Of a DNA stretch of 64,000 nucleotides, positions 16,959-26,305 are shown in pieces (positions within the stretch are counted from its first letter, which is position 1; the number at the start of each line of letters is the position of its first letter). The notes beneath the pieces were generated by a model. The model had not been told where the DNA came from. It saw only the letters and a list, made by a program, of their open reading frames with translations, and did no database searches. The stretch covers positions 4,294-68,293 of the forward strand of contig JBLNDJ010000025.1 of assembly GCA_050261515.1 (NCBI GenBank). The letters are read 5' to 3'. The position numbers were made by a program, and so were the translations under genes. The stretch is from JBLNDJ01 sp050261515. Lineage in GTDB: Bacteria > Acidobacteriota > Terriglobia > Bryobacterales > Bryobacteraceae.

Positions 16959-18002
16959 CTAGGCGCTGGGAACGAGCGAGTCTTCGGCCGCTTCGGGGGC
17001 CTCGTCGCGGCGTTCGCCTGGGAGATCGCCGAGCTTGAGCGAGAGCTGGCGCGCGCCATTAGCCTCCTGCCAGCGCTCATAGGCTTTCACGATCCGCTGC
17101 ACGAGCGTGTGGCGCACGACGTCGCGCTCGTCGAAGTAAACGAAGCTGATGCCCTCGGTTCCGCGCAGCACTTCCTCGGCATTGAGCAGGCCGCTGCGTT
17201 TGCCGGCCGGCAGATCGATTTGGGTCACGTCGCCGTTGACCACCATCTTGGAGTTGAATCCCTGGCGCGTGAGGATCATCTTGGCCTGTTCGGATGTGGC
17301 GTTCTGCGCTTCGTCCACGATGACAAAGCTGTCGTTGAGCGTGCGGCCGCGCATGAACGCGATGGGCGCGACCTCGATGATGTTTCGCTCGAGGAACTTC
17401 TCGACCTTTTCCATCTCGAGCATGTCGTAAAGGGCGTCGTAGAGCGGGCGCAGGTAGGGATCGACTTTTTCCTGAAGGGTGCCGGGCAGGAAGCCGAGCC
17501 GCTCGCCGGCTTCGACGGCCGGACGCGTCAGGATGATCCGGCTGACCCGTTTGCTGACGAGCGCCGAGACGGCCATCGCGACCGCGAGATACGTTTTGCC
17601 CGTTCCGGCCGGACCGATGCCGAACACGAGATCGTTGCGCTCGATGGCTTCGAGATAGCGGCGCTGGTTGATCGTCTTGGGCACGACGATTTTTTTGCCG
17701 AAGTTGCGCTGGCGTCCGCTCACGACGAGCGAGCGCAGGCTGACTTCGGGATCGGCCGTGACGACCCGCAGGTAACTGTTGAGGTCGCCGTTGGTGAAGA
17801 TGTGCCCCTCTTTCACCAGGCCGACGTATTCCTCCAGGATGCTCCCGGCGCGCGCGACATCGGCTTCGCTGCCTTCGAGCTCGAGGGAGTCGTCAAGGAG
17901 GGACGTGCTGACGTTCAGTCCGTTTTCCAGGACCCGTATGTTCTCGTCGTTGGTACCGAACAAGGATTCAATACCGCGGCTGATCTGAACGGAAACTTTC
18001 AT
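16959..18002 (-). CDS. phoH: PhoH family ATPase
   Basis: A 347-residue PhoH-like protein, a predicted RNA-linked ATPase. The N-terminal 100 residues include a KH-like region. Walker A is GPAGTGKT (residues 130-137) and Walker B with the following segment is FVIVDEAQNATSEQ. It heads the phoH-ybeY-CBS-era operon. A perfect TATAAT lies about 115 bp upstream on this strand. Confidence 0.95.
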   Translation of the reverse strand: MKVSVQISRGIESLFGTNDENIRVLENGLNVSTSLLDDSLELEGSEADVARAGSILEEYVGLVKEGHIFTNGDLNSYLRVVTADPEVSLRSLVVSGRQRNFGKKIVVPKTINQRRYLEAIERNDLVFGIGPAGTGKTYLAVAMAVSALVSKRVSRIILTRPAVEAGERLGFLPGTLQEKVDPYLRPLYDALYDMLEMEKVEKFLERNIIEVAPIAFMRGRTLNDSFVIVDEAQNATSEQAKMILTRQGFNSKMVVNGDVTQIDLPAGKRSGLLNAEEVLRGTEGISFVYFDERDVVRHTLVQRIVKAYERWQEANGARQLSLKLGDLPGERRDEAPEAAEDSLVPSA

Positions 18003-18114
18003 TGCTTGGGGAAGCTTTTACCTCCGTGGGGAAATGGTGTCAATACGCGCTTATGGGGGTGTCTGGAATGGGCAGTGCTGTTTGTCCGCTCGCGCGGATT
18101 AACCATCTGTTTTC

Positions 18115-18120
18115 ATTATA
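18115..18120 (-). promoter_or_regulatory. Candidate -10 box for phoH operon
   Basis: The minus strand reads TATAAT, matching the sigma-70 -10 consensus fully. The hexamer 17 bp upstream (GCATTG) is a poor -35. An inverted CATCTG/CAGATG pair flanks it. On the plus strand a TATACT at 18164-18169 could serve the gene at 18190. Confidence 0.4.
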
Positions 18121-18189
18121 CAGCAGATGCGCTCGCCCAATGCCCACGGAAATAGGGAATGAGTATACTGTTCCGGGTTTTGCGATGAT

Positions 18190-19803
18190 GTGGGTGTTGT
18201 GATCCGGTGTCTCATTATTCTGTTGATTCCCTTGCTGGCTGCGGCCCAGGACCGCTGGATCGCGGTGCGTTCGGGGCCGTTTCAGGTGCTGTCGAACGCG
18301 GGCGACCGGCCTGCTCGCGAGGTGTTGAATCAGCTTGAGCAGGTTCGCTACGTGGTCGGTCAGGCGCTTGGGAAGGAGGACCTCAAGACGACCTGGCCGT
18401 TTCGCATTGTCGTGTTCAAGACCGGCCAGGCGGCGGTTCCGGCGCTGGTTCGTGACACGTATGCGGGCGCGCTGGTGGCGGGCGTGCCTCCGGCGCCCGA
18501 GTGGATGCGCGTATGCGTACGGGTTCTGATCGAGTCGAACGCGGGGCGGATGCCGGTGGGGATTGAGTCCGGCATCGAGACGTTTTACTCGACGGCCCAG
18601 GTCGCAGGGACGAAGGTGACGCTTGGGGCTCCGCCTCCCGAGGGTGAGCGCAATCTCGATTGGGCTCGCGTGCATCTGCTCGTCACCAATCCAAATTACG
18701 CGGGGCGGCTGCGTGTGCTGCTCTACAACCTTCAGCGCGGCGGCGATGCGGGGCCGGCTTTCCGGAACGCTTTTGCGAAGACGCCGGAGGAGGTAGACAA
18801 ACAAGCCTCCGGGGCGCTCGCCTCCGGAAATTTCACGACCATCACGGTGGGCGGGCGGCCGCTCAGTGCTCAGAGGGATTTCATGCCCCTGCCGGTCGAG
18901 GGACCGCTGGCCGAGATCGCTCTCGCCGATTTGCGGCATGACTACCAGGGGCTCCTTGCGACGGCTCCGGCCGAAGCGCACGAGGGGCTGAAGGAATACG
19001 CCGCGGCGGTCGAAGCCGGGAGCAAGAGCGCGCGCGCATGGGTCGAGGCGGCGCGGCTCAATCGGGATGCCGCCGCGGCACGCGCGCAGCTTCAGAAGGC
19101 CGCGGAGCTGAACCCGAACTGGGCCGAGCCGTACGTGGTGCTGGCTTCGCTCGAGACCGATCCTTCGCGCAAGCTGCAGTGGCTCAAGATGGCCGCCTCG
19201 CTCGAGCCTCGCAGCGCGGAACGGTGGCGCGCCGTGGCGGAGATGTACCAGACGCACAACAAATATCCCGAGGCCGCCAGGGCGTGGTCGGCCGCCGAAA
19301 ATGCCTCGACCGATGGCGCGGAACGCGAGCGCATGCGCGCAGCCCGCGAGGCGCTTGAGGAGAACCGGCTGGCGTACGAGGAGGCCGAGCGCAAGCGGCA
19401 GGAGACCGAGCGCGAGCGCGACCTGCGCCGCGTAAAGGATGCCGCTCTCGCCGAGATCCGCGCCGCCGAGGAGCGCGCCAATCGCGGCCAGGCCGCTGTT
19501 GACCCGAACCGCAAGGTCGAGCACATGGACATCGGCGAGGCGGCTTCGGGCAAGGTGCGGGGCAAACTCGTCCAGGCCGATTGCCTCGGCCGCATGGTGC
19601 GGCTGTACGTTCGCCCTCCCGAGGGCAAGGAAGTCCGGCTGCTGGTCCGTGACCCCCAGGCGGTTGTGGTGCTGCGCGCCCAAGAGCTTACGTTTCAGTG
19701 CGGCGTGCAGCAAACGCCGCGCGAAGTGTCGATCGAGTACACGCCCGGCATGGATGGCAAGCTCGGGACGGCGGGTGAGGTCGTGACGGTCACTTACGAA
19801 TGA
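18190..19803 (+). CDS. Secreted protein with TPR-like and coiled-coil regions
   Basis: A 537-residue exported protein; GTG 18190 (or GTG 18199) gives the leader MGVVIRCLIILLIPLLAAAQ. Residues 20-200 form a domain seen in other acidobacterial exported proteins (GPFQVLSNAGDRPA, VVFKTG, IESGIETFYSTAQ), similar to DUF1570-type peptidase-like regions but without a visible HExxH. A TPR-like stretch follows, then a charged coiled coil around 390-430 and a C-terminal beta domain. It is coupled by ATGA to the MFS gene. Function unknown. Confidence 0.75.
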   Translation: MGVVIRCLIILLIPLLAAAQDRWIAVRSGPFQVLSNAGDRPAREVLNQLEQVRYVVGQALGKEDLKTTWPFRIVVFKTGQAAVPALVRDTYAGALVAGVPPAPEWMRVCVRVLIESNAGRMPVGIESGIETFYSTAQVAGTKVTLGAPPPEGERNLDWARVHLLVTNPNYAGRLRVLLYNLQRGGDAGPAFRNAFAKTPEEVDKQASGALASGNFTTITVGGRPLSAQRDFMPLPVEGPLAEIALADLRHDYQGLLATAPAEAHEGLKEYAAAVEAGSKSARAWVEAARLNRDAAAARAQLQKAAELNPNWAEPYVVLASLETDPSRKLQWLKMAASLEPRSAERWRAVAEMYQTHNKYPEAARAWSAAENASTDGAERERMRAAREALEENRLAYEEAERKRQETERERDLRRVKDAALAEIRAAEERANRGQAAVDPNRKVEHMDIGEAASGKVRGKLVQADCLGRMVRLYVRPPEGKEVRLLVRDPQAVVVLRAQELTFQCGVQQTPREVSIEYTPGMDGKLGTAGEVVTVTYE

Positions 19804-20966
19804 CGCGCTTCCGCTGGGTCGTGCTCGGGGTCTTCGTCCTGTCGGGAGTTTTGAATTATCTGGACCGCCAGTTGCTGCCCGCCCTCGCGCCGGGTCTGCG
19901 CGGAAGGCTGAGTCTCTCGAATGCCGACTACGGCCTGATTTTGGCGGCGTTCTCGATTGCCTACGCGGTCTCGGCGCCGCTGGCCGGGCTCTTCATCGAC
20001 CGCGTGGGCCTGAACCGCGGCATCAGTATCGTCGTAGCACTCTGGTCGCTGGCCGGCATGGCGACGGGATTTGCCGGGGGGCTCGCGGGCCTCGCCGCGT
20101 GCCGCGCGGTGCTCGGACTGGCGCAGGCGGGCGGCATTCCGGCGGCGGGCAAGGCAATCGCGCGCTACCTGAAACCCGAAGAGCGCGCGCTCGGAAACGC
20201 GGTCAGCCAGATCGGACTCGGTGTGGGGGCGATGCTGGCGCCGCCCGTCGGCATATGGCTTGCTGGCGCGCACGGATGGAGCGCGCCGTTCCTCGTCACG
20301 GGCGCGCTGGGGCTGCTCTGGATTCCGCTGTGGAGCCGCGTCGCGCGCGCCGAGCCGGCCAAGGAGGACGCGCGCGGGGAGAAGGCGCAGGGGCTCGACC
20401 GCCGCCTCTGGTTGATCATCCTGGCAAACATGCTCTCGATGACGGTCTACACGCTGTGGAGCAACTGGACGTCGGTGTACCTGGTGCAATCGCAGCGGAT
20501 GACGCTTGCCGCGACGGCTCCCTACGCCGCGGTCCCGCCGCTGTTCTTCAATCTCGGAGGACTGGCCGGCGGGTGGCTTTCGATGCGGTGGATGCGGCGC
20601 GGCGCCGCGGCGCTTCCGGCTCGCCTGCGCGCGTGCCTGGTGAGCGCGGTGGCTATGCTGGCGACGGCGGCCGTGCCGCTGATGCCCGGCGCCTGGCCCG
20701 CGACGGGGGCCATCTGTTTCAGCGCCTTCTGGGCCGCGGCGATGAGCGTGAACCTGTATACGATGCCGCTCGACCTATGGGGCGCGGGCCGCGCGGCGTT
20801 CGCGGTCTCGACGCTCACGGCCGCCTACGGCGCCATGCAGGCCGCGTTTTCGCCCGCCGCCGGCGCGCTCATCGACCGGGTGGGGTTTCCGCCGGTGTGC
20901 GCGGCGGTTTCCGTGCTGCCGCTCGTTGCATATCTGGCGCTGCGGCCCGTGGGGCGGCGCGTATGA
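19800..20966 (+). CDS. MFS transporter
   Basis: A 388-residue major facilitator with about 12 hydrophobic helices, the early LDRQLLPALAPGLR segment typical of sugar-acid/anion symporters of this superfamily, and a loop-2/3-like FIDRVGLNRG. A basic loop near residues 180-200 is the central cytoplasmic loop. ATGA overlaps join it to the gene before and to the acetyltransferase after. Substrate not inferable. Confidence 0.88.
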   Translation: MTRFRWVVLGVFVLSGVLNYLDRQLLPALAPGLRGRLSLSNADYGLILAAFSIAYAVSAPLAGLFIDRVGLNRGISIVVALWSLAGMATGFAGGLAGLAACRAVLGLAQAGGIPAAGKAIARYLKPEERALGNAVSQIGLGVGAMLAPPVGIWLAGAHGWSAPFLVTGALGLLWIPLWSRVARAEPAKEDARGEKAQGLDRRLWLIILANMLSMTVYTLWSNWTSVYLVQSQRMTLAATAPYAAVPPLFFNLGGLAGGWLSMRWMRRGAAALPARLRACLVSAVAMLATAAVPLMPGAWPATGAICFSAFWAAAMSVNLYTMPLDLWGAGRAAFAVSTLTAAYGAMQAAFSPAAGALIDRVGFPPVCAAVSVLPLVAYLALRPVGRRV

Positions 20967-21859
20967 AGTGGCAAATGCTCGAGGGCCGGCCGTTCCTGCC
21001 GGGCCGCCGCCGCGTCGCGGTGCTCGCGCCGTGCTTCCCGTATCCGGACGCGCAGCATTTGTTCCATATGCTGCGCGAGACCGCGTGCGAATTCGACGTC
21101 CTTCTGTTCGCGTTTGCGGACGCGCCACCGAAGATCTGCGAGCCCGTGCTCGAGTTCTGCTCGCGCGTGATCCTGGTGCCGCCTGCCGCCGGCGGGCATC
21201 GCTCGGACATGATGCAGTCGCTGTGGGACGGCCTCTCGCGCGAGTTCGCCGTAGATGCGCGGCAGGTCGAATCCATGCAACTGGCTCTTTACGGGGGCGA
21301 CATCCTCGTGATGGGCGAACGCGCCGCCGGCGGGTGGTGGGGCCGGCTGCGCCAGCGCCGCGCGATGGCGAAGTTCAAACGGCTGGTCGCCTCTTCGGAG
21401 CTCGCCGTGCTGCGCGAGATCGCCGATCCGCCGCTCGAGATCCGCGCGGCGCGCCATGGCGACCTTGCGGAACTCGACCGCATCCAGCGCGCCTCGCCGG
21501 GGGCCGTGCTCTGGGCCCCGGAGGGCTATCTCACATACGACTGCCGCGTGGCGGAGGCGGGCGGACGCATCGCGGGCTTTCTCGTCTGCCGCGCGCTGGC
21601 CGACGACGAAAGCGAAGTGCTCAGCCTGATCGTCGATCCCGCGCTGCGCCGGCGCGGCATCGCCATGGCGCTCATGCGCGAGGCGCTCGCCGCGCGGCCG
21701 GGGACCTGGTTTCTGGAGGTGCGGCAGTCCAACTGGCCGGCCCGAAAGCTCTACGAACGACTCGGGTTTGAGGATATTTCCCTTAGGCCGGACTACTACC
21801 AGGACACAGGCGAATCCGCTGTTGTAATGCGTCTGAAACCGTGCTACCTTCGCAAGTGA
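20963..21859 (+). CDS. Glycosyltransferase-like N-terminus fused to RimI-type acetyltransferase
   Basis: A 298-residue protein. Residues 15-150 look like the first Rossmann half of a GT-B glycosyltransferase (VAVLAPCFPYPDAQHLFHML), with no second half. Residues 160-298 are a GNAT domain with the acetyl-CoA loop SLIVDPALRRRGIAMALM and RQSNWPARKLYERLGF, as in RimI ribosomal-protein N-acetyltransferases. The start overlaps the MFS stop (ATGA). The fusion is unusual; the N-terminal part may target substrate. Confidence 0.8.
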   Translation: MKWQMLEGRPFLPGRRRVAVLAPCFPYPDAQHLFHMLRETACEFDVLLFAFADAPPKICEPVLEFCSRVILVPPAAGGHRSDMMQSLWDGLSREFAVDARQVESMQLALYGGDILVMGERAAGGWWGRLRQRRAMAKFKRLVASSELAVLREIADPPLEIRAARHGDLAELDRIQRASPGAVLWAPEGYLTYDCRVAEAGGRIAGFLVCRALADDESEVLSLIVDPALRRRGIAMALMREALAARPGTWFLEVRQSNWPARKLYERLGFEDISLRPDYYQDTGESAVVMRLKPCYLRK

Positions 21860-21983
21860 CGGCTGGAGCGGTAGGTCCCCCAGCCGGTGCAACGGTTTCA
21901 TGAAATTCGTGGAATCCACCCACCGAGCCTACGAATCCACCCAGACATTCGAATTGGCATTGTACTTGAGGAGTGGCACGCCT

Positions 21984-22217
21984 ATGCAATTAAACCCGGA
22001 TGAGTTGAAGGCGCACCTGCTGGAAACCGATGAGGATTTCCGGCGTCTGGCGGCTCAGCACTGCGCGTACAAGAAACAGCTCGAGGCTTTCGCCTCACGC
22101 CCGTACCTGACTCCGGAGGAGCAGGTTGAAGAGAGCCGGATCAAGAAGCTGAAGCTGAAGCTGAAAGACCAGATGCAGGAAATCGTCGATCGGTATCGCC
22201 ACGAACACGTGGCGTAG
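21984..22217 (+). CDS. DUF465 (YdcH-like) small coiled-coil protein
   Basis: A 77-residue helical protein with the DUF465 pattern: LLETDEDFRRLAAQH, then YLTPEEQVEESRIKKLKLKLKD and a C-terminal RYRHEH. ATG 21984 is preferred to an upstream in-frame ATG at 21900 because GAGGAG sits 9 bp before it and the family starts here. Function in the family is unknown. Confidence 0.88.
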   Translation: MQLNPDELKAHLLETDEDFRRLAAQHCAYKKQLEAFASRPYLTPEEQVEESRIKKLKLKLKDQMQEIVDRYRHEHVA

Positions 22218-22253
22218 CCATCGGGTGCGCGAAGTCGGACCACAGTTCTGGTG

Positions 22254-22279
22254 GGCGGCCGGTCAGTGCGCCGGCCGCC
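22254..22279 (+). terminator. Strong GC hairpin after DUF465 gene
   Basis: Perfect 9-bp stem GGCGGCCGG/CCGGCCGCC with an 8-nt loop. There is no T-tract directly after it (a short TTTT appears 13 bp on), so it may be a weak or factor-assisted terminator. Confidence 0.45.
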
Positions 22280-22335
22280 GCCGCTCTTCCGGTTTTCCCG
22301 TCCCGATCCTTCTCCCGGGCATCCAATCAAAAAGG

Positions 22336-22366
22336 TAAGTTGGGGTTGTGACTAAGTTGGGGTTGT
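22336..22366 (+). repeat. Two exact 14-bp direct repeats, 17-bp period
   Basis: TAAGTTGGGGTTGT occurs at 22336-22349 and 22353-22366, just upstream of the DUF4126 gene start at 22384. It may be a regulator site or a small duplication. Confidence 0.5.
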
Positions 22367-22383
22367 AGCCCGCGGGAGGGCGC

Positions 22384-23352
22384 ATGGGGGATTTATCGCT
22401 CGTCGCATCGGCGCTGGGGCTCGGATTCGTGGCGGGCTTCCGGCTCTACCTCACCGTGCTGGTGCTCGGGCTCGCCATGCGGTTCAATATCCTGCCGTTC
22501 AGTGCCCAGCTTGGCAGCCTCCACGTTCTGGCCGACACGCGGATTCTCGCGGCCGCGGCCGTGCTGGCCGCCATCGAATTCTTCGCAGATAAAGTTCCCT
22601 GGATCGACAGCATCTGGGATTCGGTCCACACGGTGGTCAGGCCGCTGGGTGCGGCAATCCTCGGCTCGGCCGCCGCATCGGGCCTCGACCCGGCGCTTCG
22701 CTTGCTTGTGATGCTGCTTACGGGCGGCGTCGCGCTCTCGGGACATTCGTCGAAAGCCGCGACGCGCCTGGCGGTCAACAACAGTCCGGAACCCGCCAGC
22801 AACATCGCGCTCAGCGTGGCGGAGGACGCGCTCGCGCCGCTCGGCATATGGCTCTCGCTCCAGCACCCGTTCGTCATGCTGGCCTTCGTCGCGGCCTTCC
22901 TCGGTTTGTTCGGGTGGCTGTCGCCGAAGATTCTCAGGCTGGTGAAACTCGAATGGACGGCGCTGGGCTCATCGCTCGGGAGAGTGTTCGGAGGACGCAA
23001 ATCCGCGGGCGCGATCATGCCGGACGCATATGCCGCGACGCCGGTGGCGCGCGTGTTCAAGCCGTTGGCGGGACGCATGCGCAAAGCCGAAGACGGCGCT
23101 CCCGTGCTGCGCTCGGCTGCCGGCAAGGATGTGGGGGGATTGCGCAACTCGATCGGCTATCTGCGCTTCGATCCGGACCGCGTGGCGTTTCTGACGCGCA
23201 GGGGATTCCGGAAGCGCACCGTCGAGATTCCGCTCTCCGAACTCGGGGATGTGAGTTTCCGGCGTGGGATTCTGCTCGATCGCCTGACGTTCACCACCGC
23301 GAATGGGGACAGGACGTTCTATCTGTTCAAGAGCGCGGAAGAAGGCGTCTGA
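22384..23352 (+). CDS. DUF4126 membrane protein
   Basis: A 322-residue protein. Residues 1-190 contain about five hydrophobic helices and match DUF4126 (ALGLGFVAGFRLYLTVLVLG, FADKVPWIDSIWDSVHT, GHSSKAATRLAVNNSPEP). Residues 215-322 form a soluble C-terminal domain (YLRFDPDRVAFLTRRGFRK) not usual in the family. Function unknown. A strong terminator overlaps its stop codon. Confidence 0.85.
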   Translation: MGDLSLVASALGLGFVAGFRLYLTVLVLGLAMRFNILPFSAQLGSLHVLADTRILAAAAVLAAIEFFADKVPWIDSIWDSVHTVVRPLGAAILGSAAASGLDPALRLLVMLLTGGVALSGHSSKAATRLAVNNSPEPASNIALSVAEDALAPLGIWLSLQHPFVMLAFVAAFLGLFGWLSPKILRLVKLEWTALGSSLGRVFGGRKSAGAIMPDAYAATPVARVFKPLAGRMRKAEDGAPVLRSAAGKDVGGLRNSIGYLRFDPDRVAFLTRRGFRKRTVEIPLSELGDVSFRRGILLDRLTFTTANGDRTFYLFKSAEEGV

Positions 23353-23374
23353 AAAGGGGACAGACGCCTTTTTT
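23342..23374 (+). terminator. Rho-independent terminator
   Basis: AAGGCGTCTG (23342-23351) and CAGACGCCTT (23361-23370) form a perfect 10-bp stem with a 9-nt loop, followed by TTTT. The 5' arm contains the last codons of the DUF4126 gene. It ends that gene before the convergent OmpA-like gene. Confidence 0.85.
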
Positions 23375-23402
23375 CCAGAAAGGTACCCTCCCCTTTTTTG
23401 GT

Positions 23403-25166
23403 TTACTTCGGGCAGCCCAGGCTGCCGACCGAGAGCGCGCCGGCCTCTTGAAAGTCCTTCAGGCCCGCAGGCATGGCTCCTCCGGTTGGGACGAACCAGA
23501 CTTCCACGCGGCGCTCCTGCGCGGTCGCGTCCGAAGCATTAATGGCCTGGCCCGAACGCTCGTCCGTTGAGGTTCCGCAGAAGTTCGGCTGGAATCCGGC
23601 GTCGCCCTGTTCGCTGCCGGCTGCGGTGATGAACACCTGGTTGGCGGGAACGGCCAGGCAAATACCGCTGCCCGCGGAGACGACCGCCGCGGCGTTCATC
23701 GCACGCTTGCGGTCGAGGTCGGCCTGCTGCTCGTCGGGCGATGTGTGGCCGACGAAGACCACTCTGCCCGTGGGGTCCTTATCGGTGTAGCTCTTCAATT
23801 CTTCGAGCAGCACGCGCTTGCCGCAGTTGTTCACGCGCGAATTGCCGGCCGGGAAGATGATGTCGGGCAGCCGCTGCGCGGCCATGAGCGCCTTCTTCTT
23901 CACGACAACGTTCGCCGTCGCGGTTCCGGTGCTGCGGCCATCGGAGGCGGTCGCCGTCAAAACGACCGTCTTTCGCTGCTCGGCGTTGTCGGTGGAAGGC
24001 TCAAACTGCACGCAGGAGGAATCCCACTGATCGCCGGAGACGGCGCATTCGGAAGCTGTGTAAGTCGTCGATTGCACCTGCGCGCACTGGCCCTCGAAGC
24101 GCGGCGTGAGCGTCACCTTTTCGCCGACGTAGACTTCCGGCGGAGTCGCCACGAGCGTCCCCGATGGCGGCTTGTACTCCTTCACGGTCACGGTGGTCTG
24201 CGCCGAAGCGGGGTTGTAGGGCTCGCCCGTCGCGGCGACGGAGATCGTGTAGGTGCCCGGTTGGCGGCCGGCCGTGCCGAAGTCGAAGCTCTCTCCCTTC
24301 GACACAGGCTCGCCGTTCACCGACCACGCGTAGTTCACGTCCGTGCCGGTCACGTCTGAGGTCGGTGTGATGTGCACCGTCTCGCCCGGGCAGACTTCGG
24401 TCTTGTCCGCGCGCACGCCGAGCGTGATGTCTTTTTTCGCGGGCGGAGGAGGCGGCGGAGGCGGAGCCGCGGCGCGCGCCGGCTGCGGCGTCTCACCGCC
24501 GAATGCGAACATGATGCCGCCCTGATAGCGAATATTGTTCTGGTTAAACCGGTTGAATCCGTCGAGCGAATTGCCGCGCAGGCGCGTCATGAAGTAATCG
24601 AGCTGTCCCGGCCGGAAAAAGATGTGCCGCGTGATCCTGATGTCGAGCGCCACGCCGGCGGCCATGGCGAACCCGTTCTCCACGTTCTTCAGCTTCGCGC
24701 CGGAAGTCGATGTGACGCCCGCGAAATCCTGCGGGATGAAGATGTCGCCGGAGCTGTGCACGCCGCCGAACAGCGCGTGTATGGATGGGACGATCCGCGA
24801 GCCGCGGCTCCTCAACGACAAGCGCGGGCCGGCCATGTAGGTCAGCCAGCGGTTATCGATTCCGAAGCCCGGGACTCCGCTGTTGTAGAAGCCGCCGCCC
24901 TCGAAGACGATTCCGAAATGGTTCGTGAGATTGACCGCAAGCGAAGTGGACGCGCCCTGCGCGTCGAACGAAGGAATGCCGAAGTTGAGAATCGGCGCGG
25001 TCGGTGTCGTGAACGGCCGCGGATCGGCGATGTTCACCGACTTCGTGTCATGAATCCAAACGTGGCTGTACAGGAGCGTCCACTCGACTCTGGGCGTCTC
25101 CTGTGCAACGGCTGGGATCGCGGCGGACAAGGCCGCTCCCGCTAAGGCTAACCTCTTGAAATTCAT
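23403..25166 (-). CDS. OmpA-like outer-membrane protein with Ig/PKD-type repeats
   Basis: A 587-residue envelope protein. A signal peptide (MNFKRLALAGAALSAAIPAVAQ) is followed by an 8-strand beta-barrel (to about residue 225), a proline hinge (APPPPPPPPAKKD), two PKD/Ig-like domains, and a C-terminal OmpA-like peptidoglycan-binding domain (GRVVFVGHTSPDEQ, DLDRKRAMNAAAVV, ERRVEVWF). The usual Asp/Arg pair of the OmpA groove is only partly kept. It probably links outer membrane and cell wall. The barrel resembles that of the protein at 17-532. Confidence 0.82.
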   Translation of the reverse strand: MNFKRLALAGAALSAAIPAVAQETPRVEWTLLYSHVWIHDTKSVNIADPRPFTTPTAPILNFGIPSFDAQGASTSLAVNLTNHFGIVFEGGGFYNSGVPGFGIDNRWLTYMAGPRLSLRSRGSRIVPSIHALFGGVHSSGDIFIPQDFAGVTSTSGAKLKNVENGFAMAAGVALDIRITRHIFFRPGQLDYFMTRLRGNSLDGFNRFNQNNIRYQGGIMFAFGGETPQPARAAAPPPPPPPPAKKDITLGVRADKTEVCPGETVHITPTSDVTGTDVNYAWSVNGEPVSKGESFDFGTAGRQPGTYTISVAATGEPYNPASAQTTVTVKEYKPPSGTLVATPPEVYVGEKVTLTPRFEGQCAQVQSTTYTASECAVSGDQWDSSCVQFEPSTDNAEQRKTVVLTATASDGRSTGTATANVVVKKKALMAAQRLPDIIFPAGNSRVNNCGKRVLLEELKSYTDKDPTGRVVFVGHTSPDEQQADLDRKRAMNAAAVVSAGSGICLAVPANQVFITAAGSEQGDAGFQPNFCGTSTDERSGQAINASDATAQERRVEVWFVPTGGAMPAGLKDFQEAGALSVGSLGCPK

Positions 25167-25274
25167 CTTTGGTCATCTCCCCTGCAAGTGACGGAGATTG
25201 AGATGCCCGCTAAAAGATGAACGTTTTATTCTTTTGTCCCCGCGGGCGATCCGCCTCGCCGGCGTTATAATCCT

Positions 25275-26261
25275 GTGCTGAGGGGGAAGTGGCAGGTGCA
25301 GTGCAGCGCCTCAAAGTCTGTTCTCCTGCTGGCGCTTGCTGCCGCGCAGGCCGGCACTCTGCAAGGCGCGAATAGCGCGAATAAGGAGGGGCGGCCCTCG
25401 ATCAGTCAGAGGCGTCCACAACGCGCCGCCGGATTTGCCGGCGCGGTTCGCATGGACGTCAAGCTCGTCCTGATTCCCGTCACCGTCACCGATCCGTACG
25501 GCGTGCCCTATGCGGGCCTTCCGAAGGAGACGTTCCGGTTGTTTGAAGACGGCGTCGAGCAGAAAGTCACTTACTTCGCCACCGAGGACGCGCCCGTTTC
25601 GCTCGGCATCGTCTTCGATGCCAGCGGCTCGATGCAGAACAAAATCCAGAAGTCGCGCCAGGCGGTGGCGGAGTTCTTTAAGACCAGCGTGCCGGGCGAC
25701 GAGTTCTTCATCGTGGAGTTCAACGACTCGCCCCACCTGCTCCATAACTTTACGACCGATACCGGCGAGCTCGAAAAGGCGCTCGAATCCGTGCGGCCGA
25801 AGGGCTGGACGTCGCTGCTCGACGCGATCTATTTTTCCGTGAACCGCATGCGGTATGCGAAGAACCCGCACAAGGCGCTGCTCGTCATTTCCGACGGCGG
25901 CGACAACGCGAGCCGCTACAACGAAGCCGAAATGCGGACCATGGTGCGCGAGGCCGATGTGTGCATTTATTCGATCGGCATGCTCGGTCCGGGTCTGCCC
26001 AAGAGCTGGATTCGCCTGCTGACGTCGCTATCGGACGAAACAGGCGGGCAATTCTATCCCGTCGAGAGGCTGCGGCACATGTCGGACGCGGTGGAGAAGA
26101 TCAGCAGGGCGATCCGCAACCAGTACGTGCTCGGCTACGCATCGACGAACCAGCACAACGACGGTTTATACCGGAAGGTGGAAGTGAAGCTGGCGCCTAC
26201 GCCCGACATGCCGCCGGCGCGGGCGTCCTGGCGCGTGGGGTATTACGCGCCGCTCCGCTGA
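25275..26261 (+). CDS. Secreted VWA-domain protein, acidobacterial type
   Basis: A 328-residue protein. After a leader (SVLLLALAAAQAGTLQG) comes the TIGR03436-type acidobacterial VWFA layout: a beta segment (VPVTVTD-like IPVTVTDPYGVPYAGL, FRLFEDGVEQKV), then the VWA fold with the MIDAS motif DASGSM, a Thr in GWTSLLDAI and SDGGDN. GTG 25275 is taken as start; another GTG eleven or so bases on would also keep the leader. It is a protein-interaction or adhesion module outside the cytoplasm. Confidence 0.85.
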   Translation: MLRGKWQVQCSASKSVLLLALAAAQAGTLQGANSANKEGRPSISQRRPQRAAGFAGAVRMDVKLVLIPVTVTDPYGVPYAGLPKETFRLFEDGVEQKVTYFATEDAPVSLGIVFDASGSMQNKIQKSRQAVAEFFKTSVPGDEFFIVEFNDSPHLLHNFTTDTGELEKALESVRPKGWTSLLDAIYFSVNRMRYAKNPHKALLVISDGGDNASRYNEAEMRTMVREADVCIYSIGMLGPGLPKSWIRLLTSLSDETGGQFYPVERLRHMSDAVEKISRAIRNQYVLGYASTNQHNDGLYRKVEVKLAPTPDMPPARASWRVGYYAPLR

Positions 26262-26305
26262 ATATTTCCTGCGACAAACGCGTGCGCGGCGGAATCTGCT
26301 TCCGC

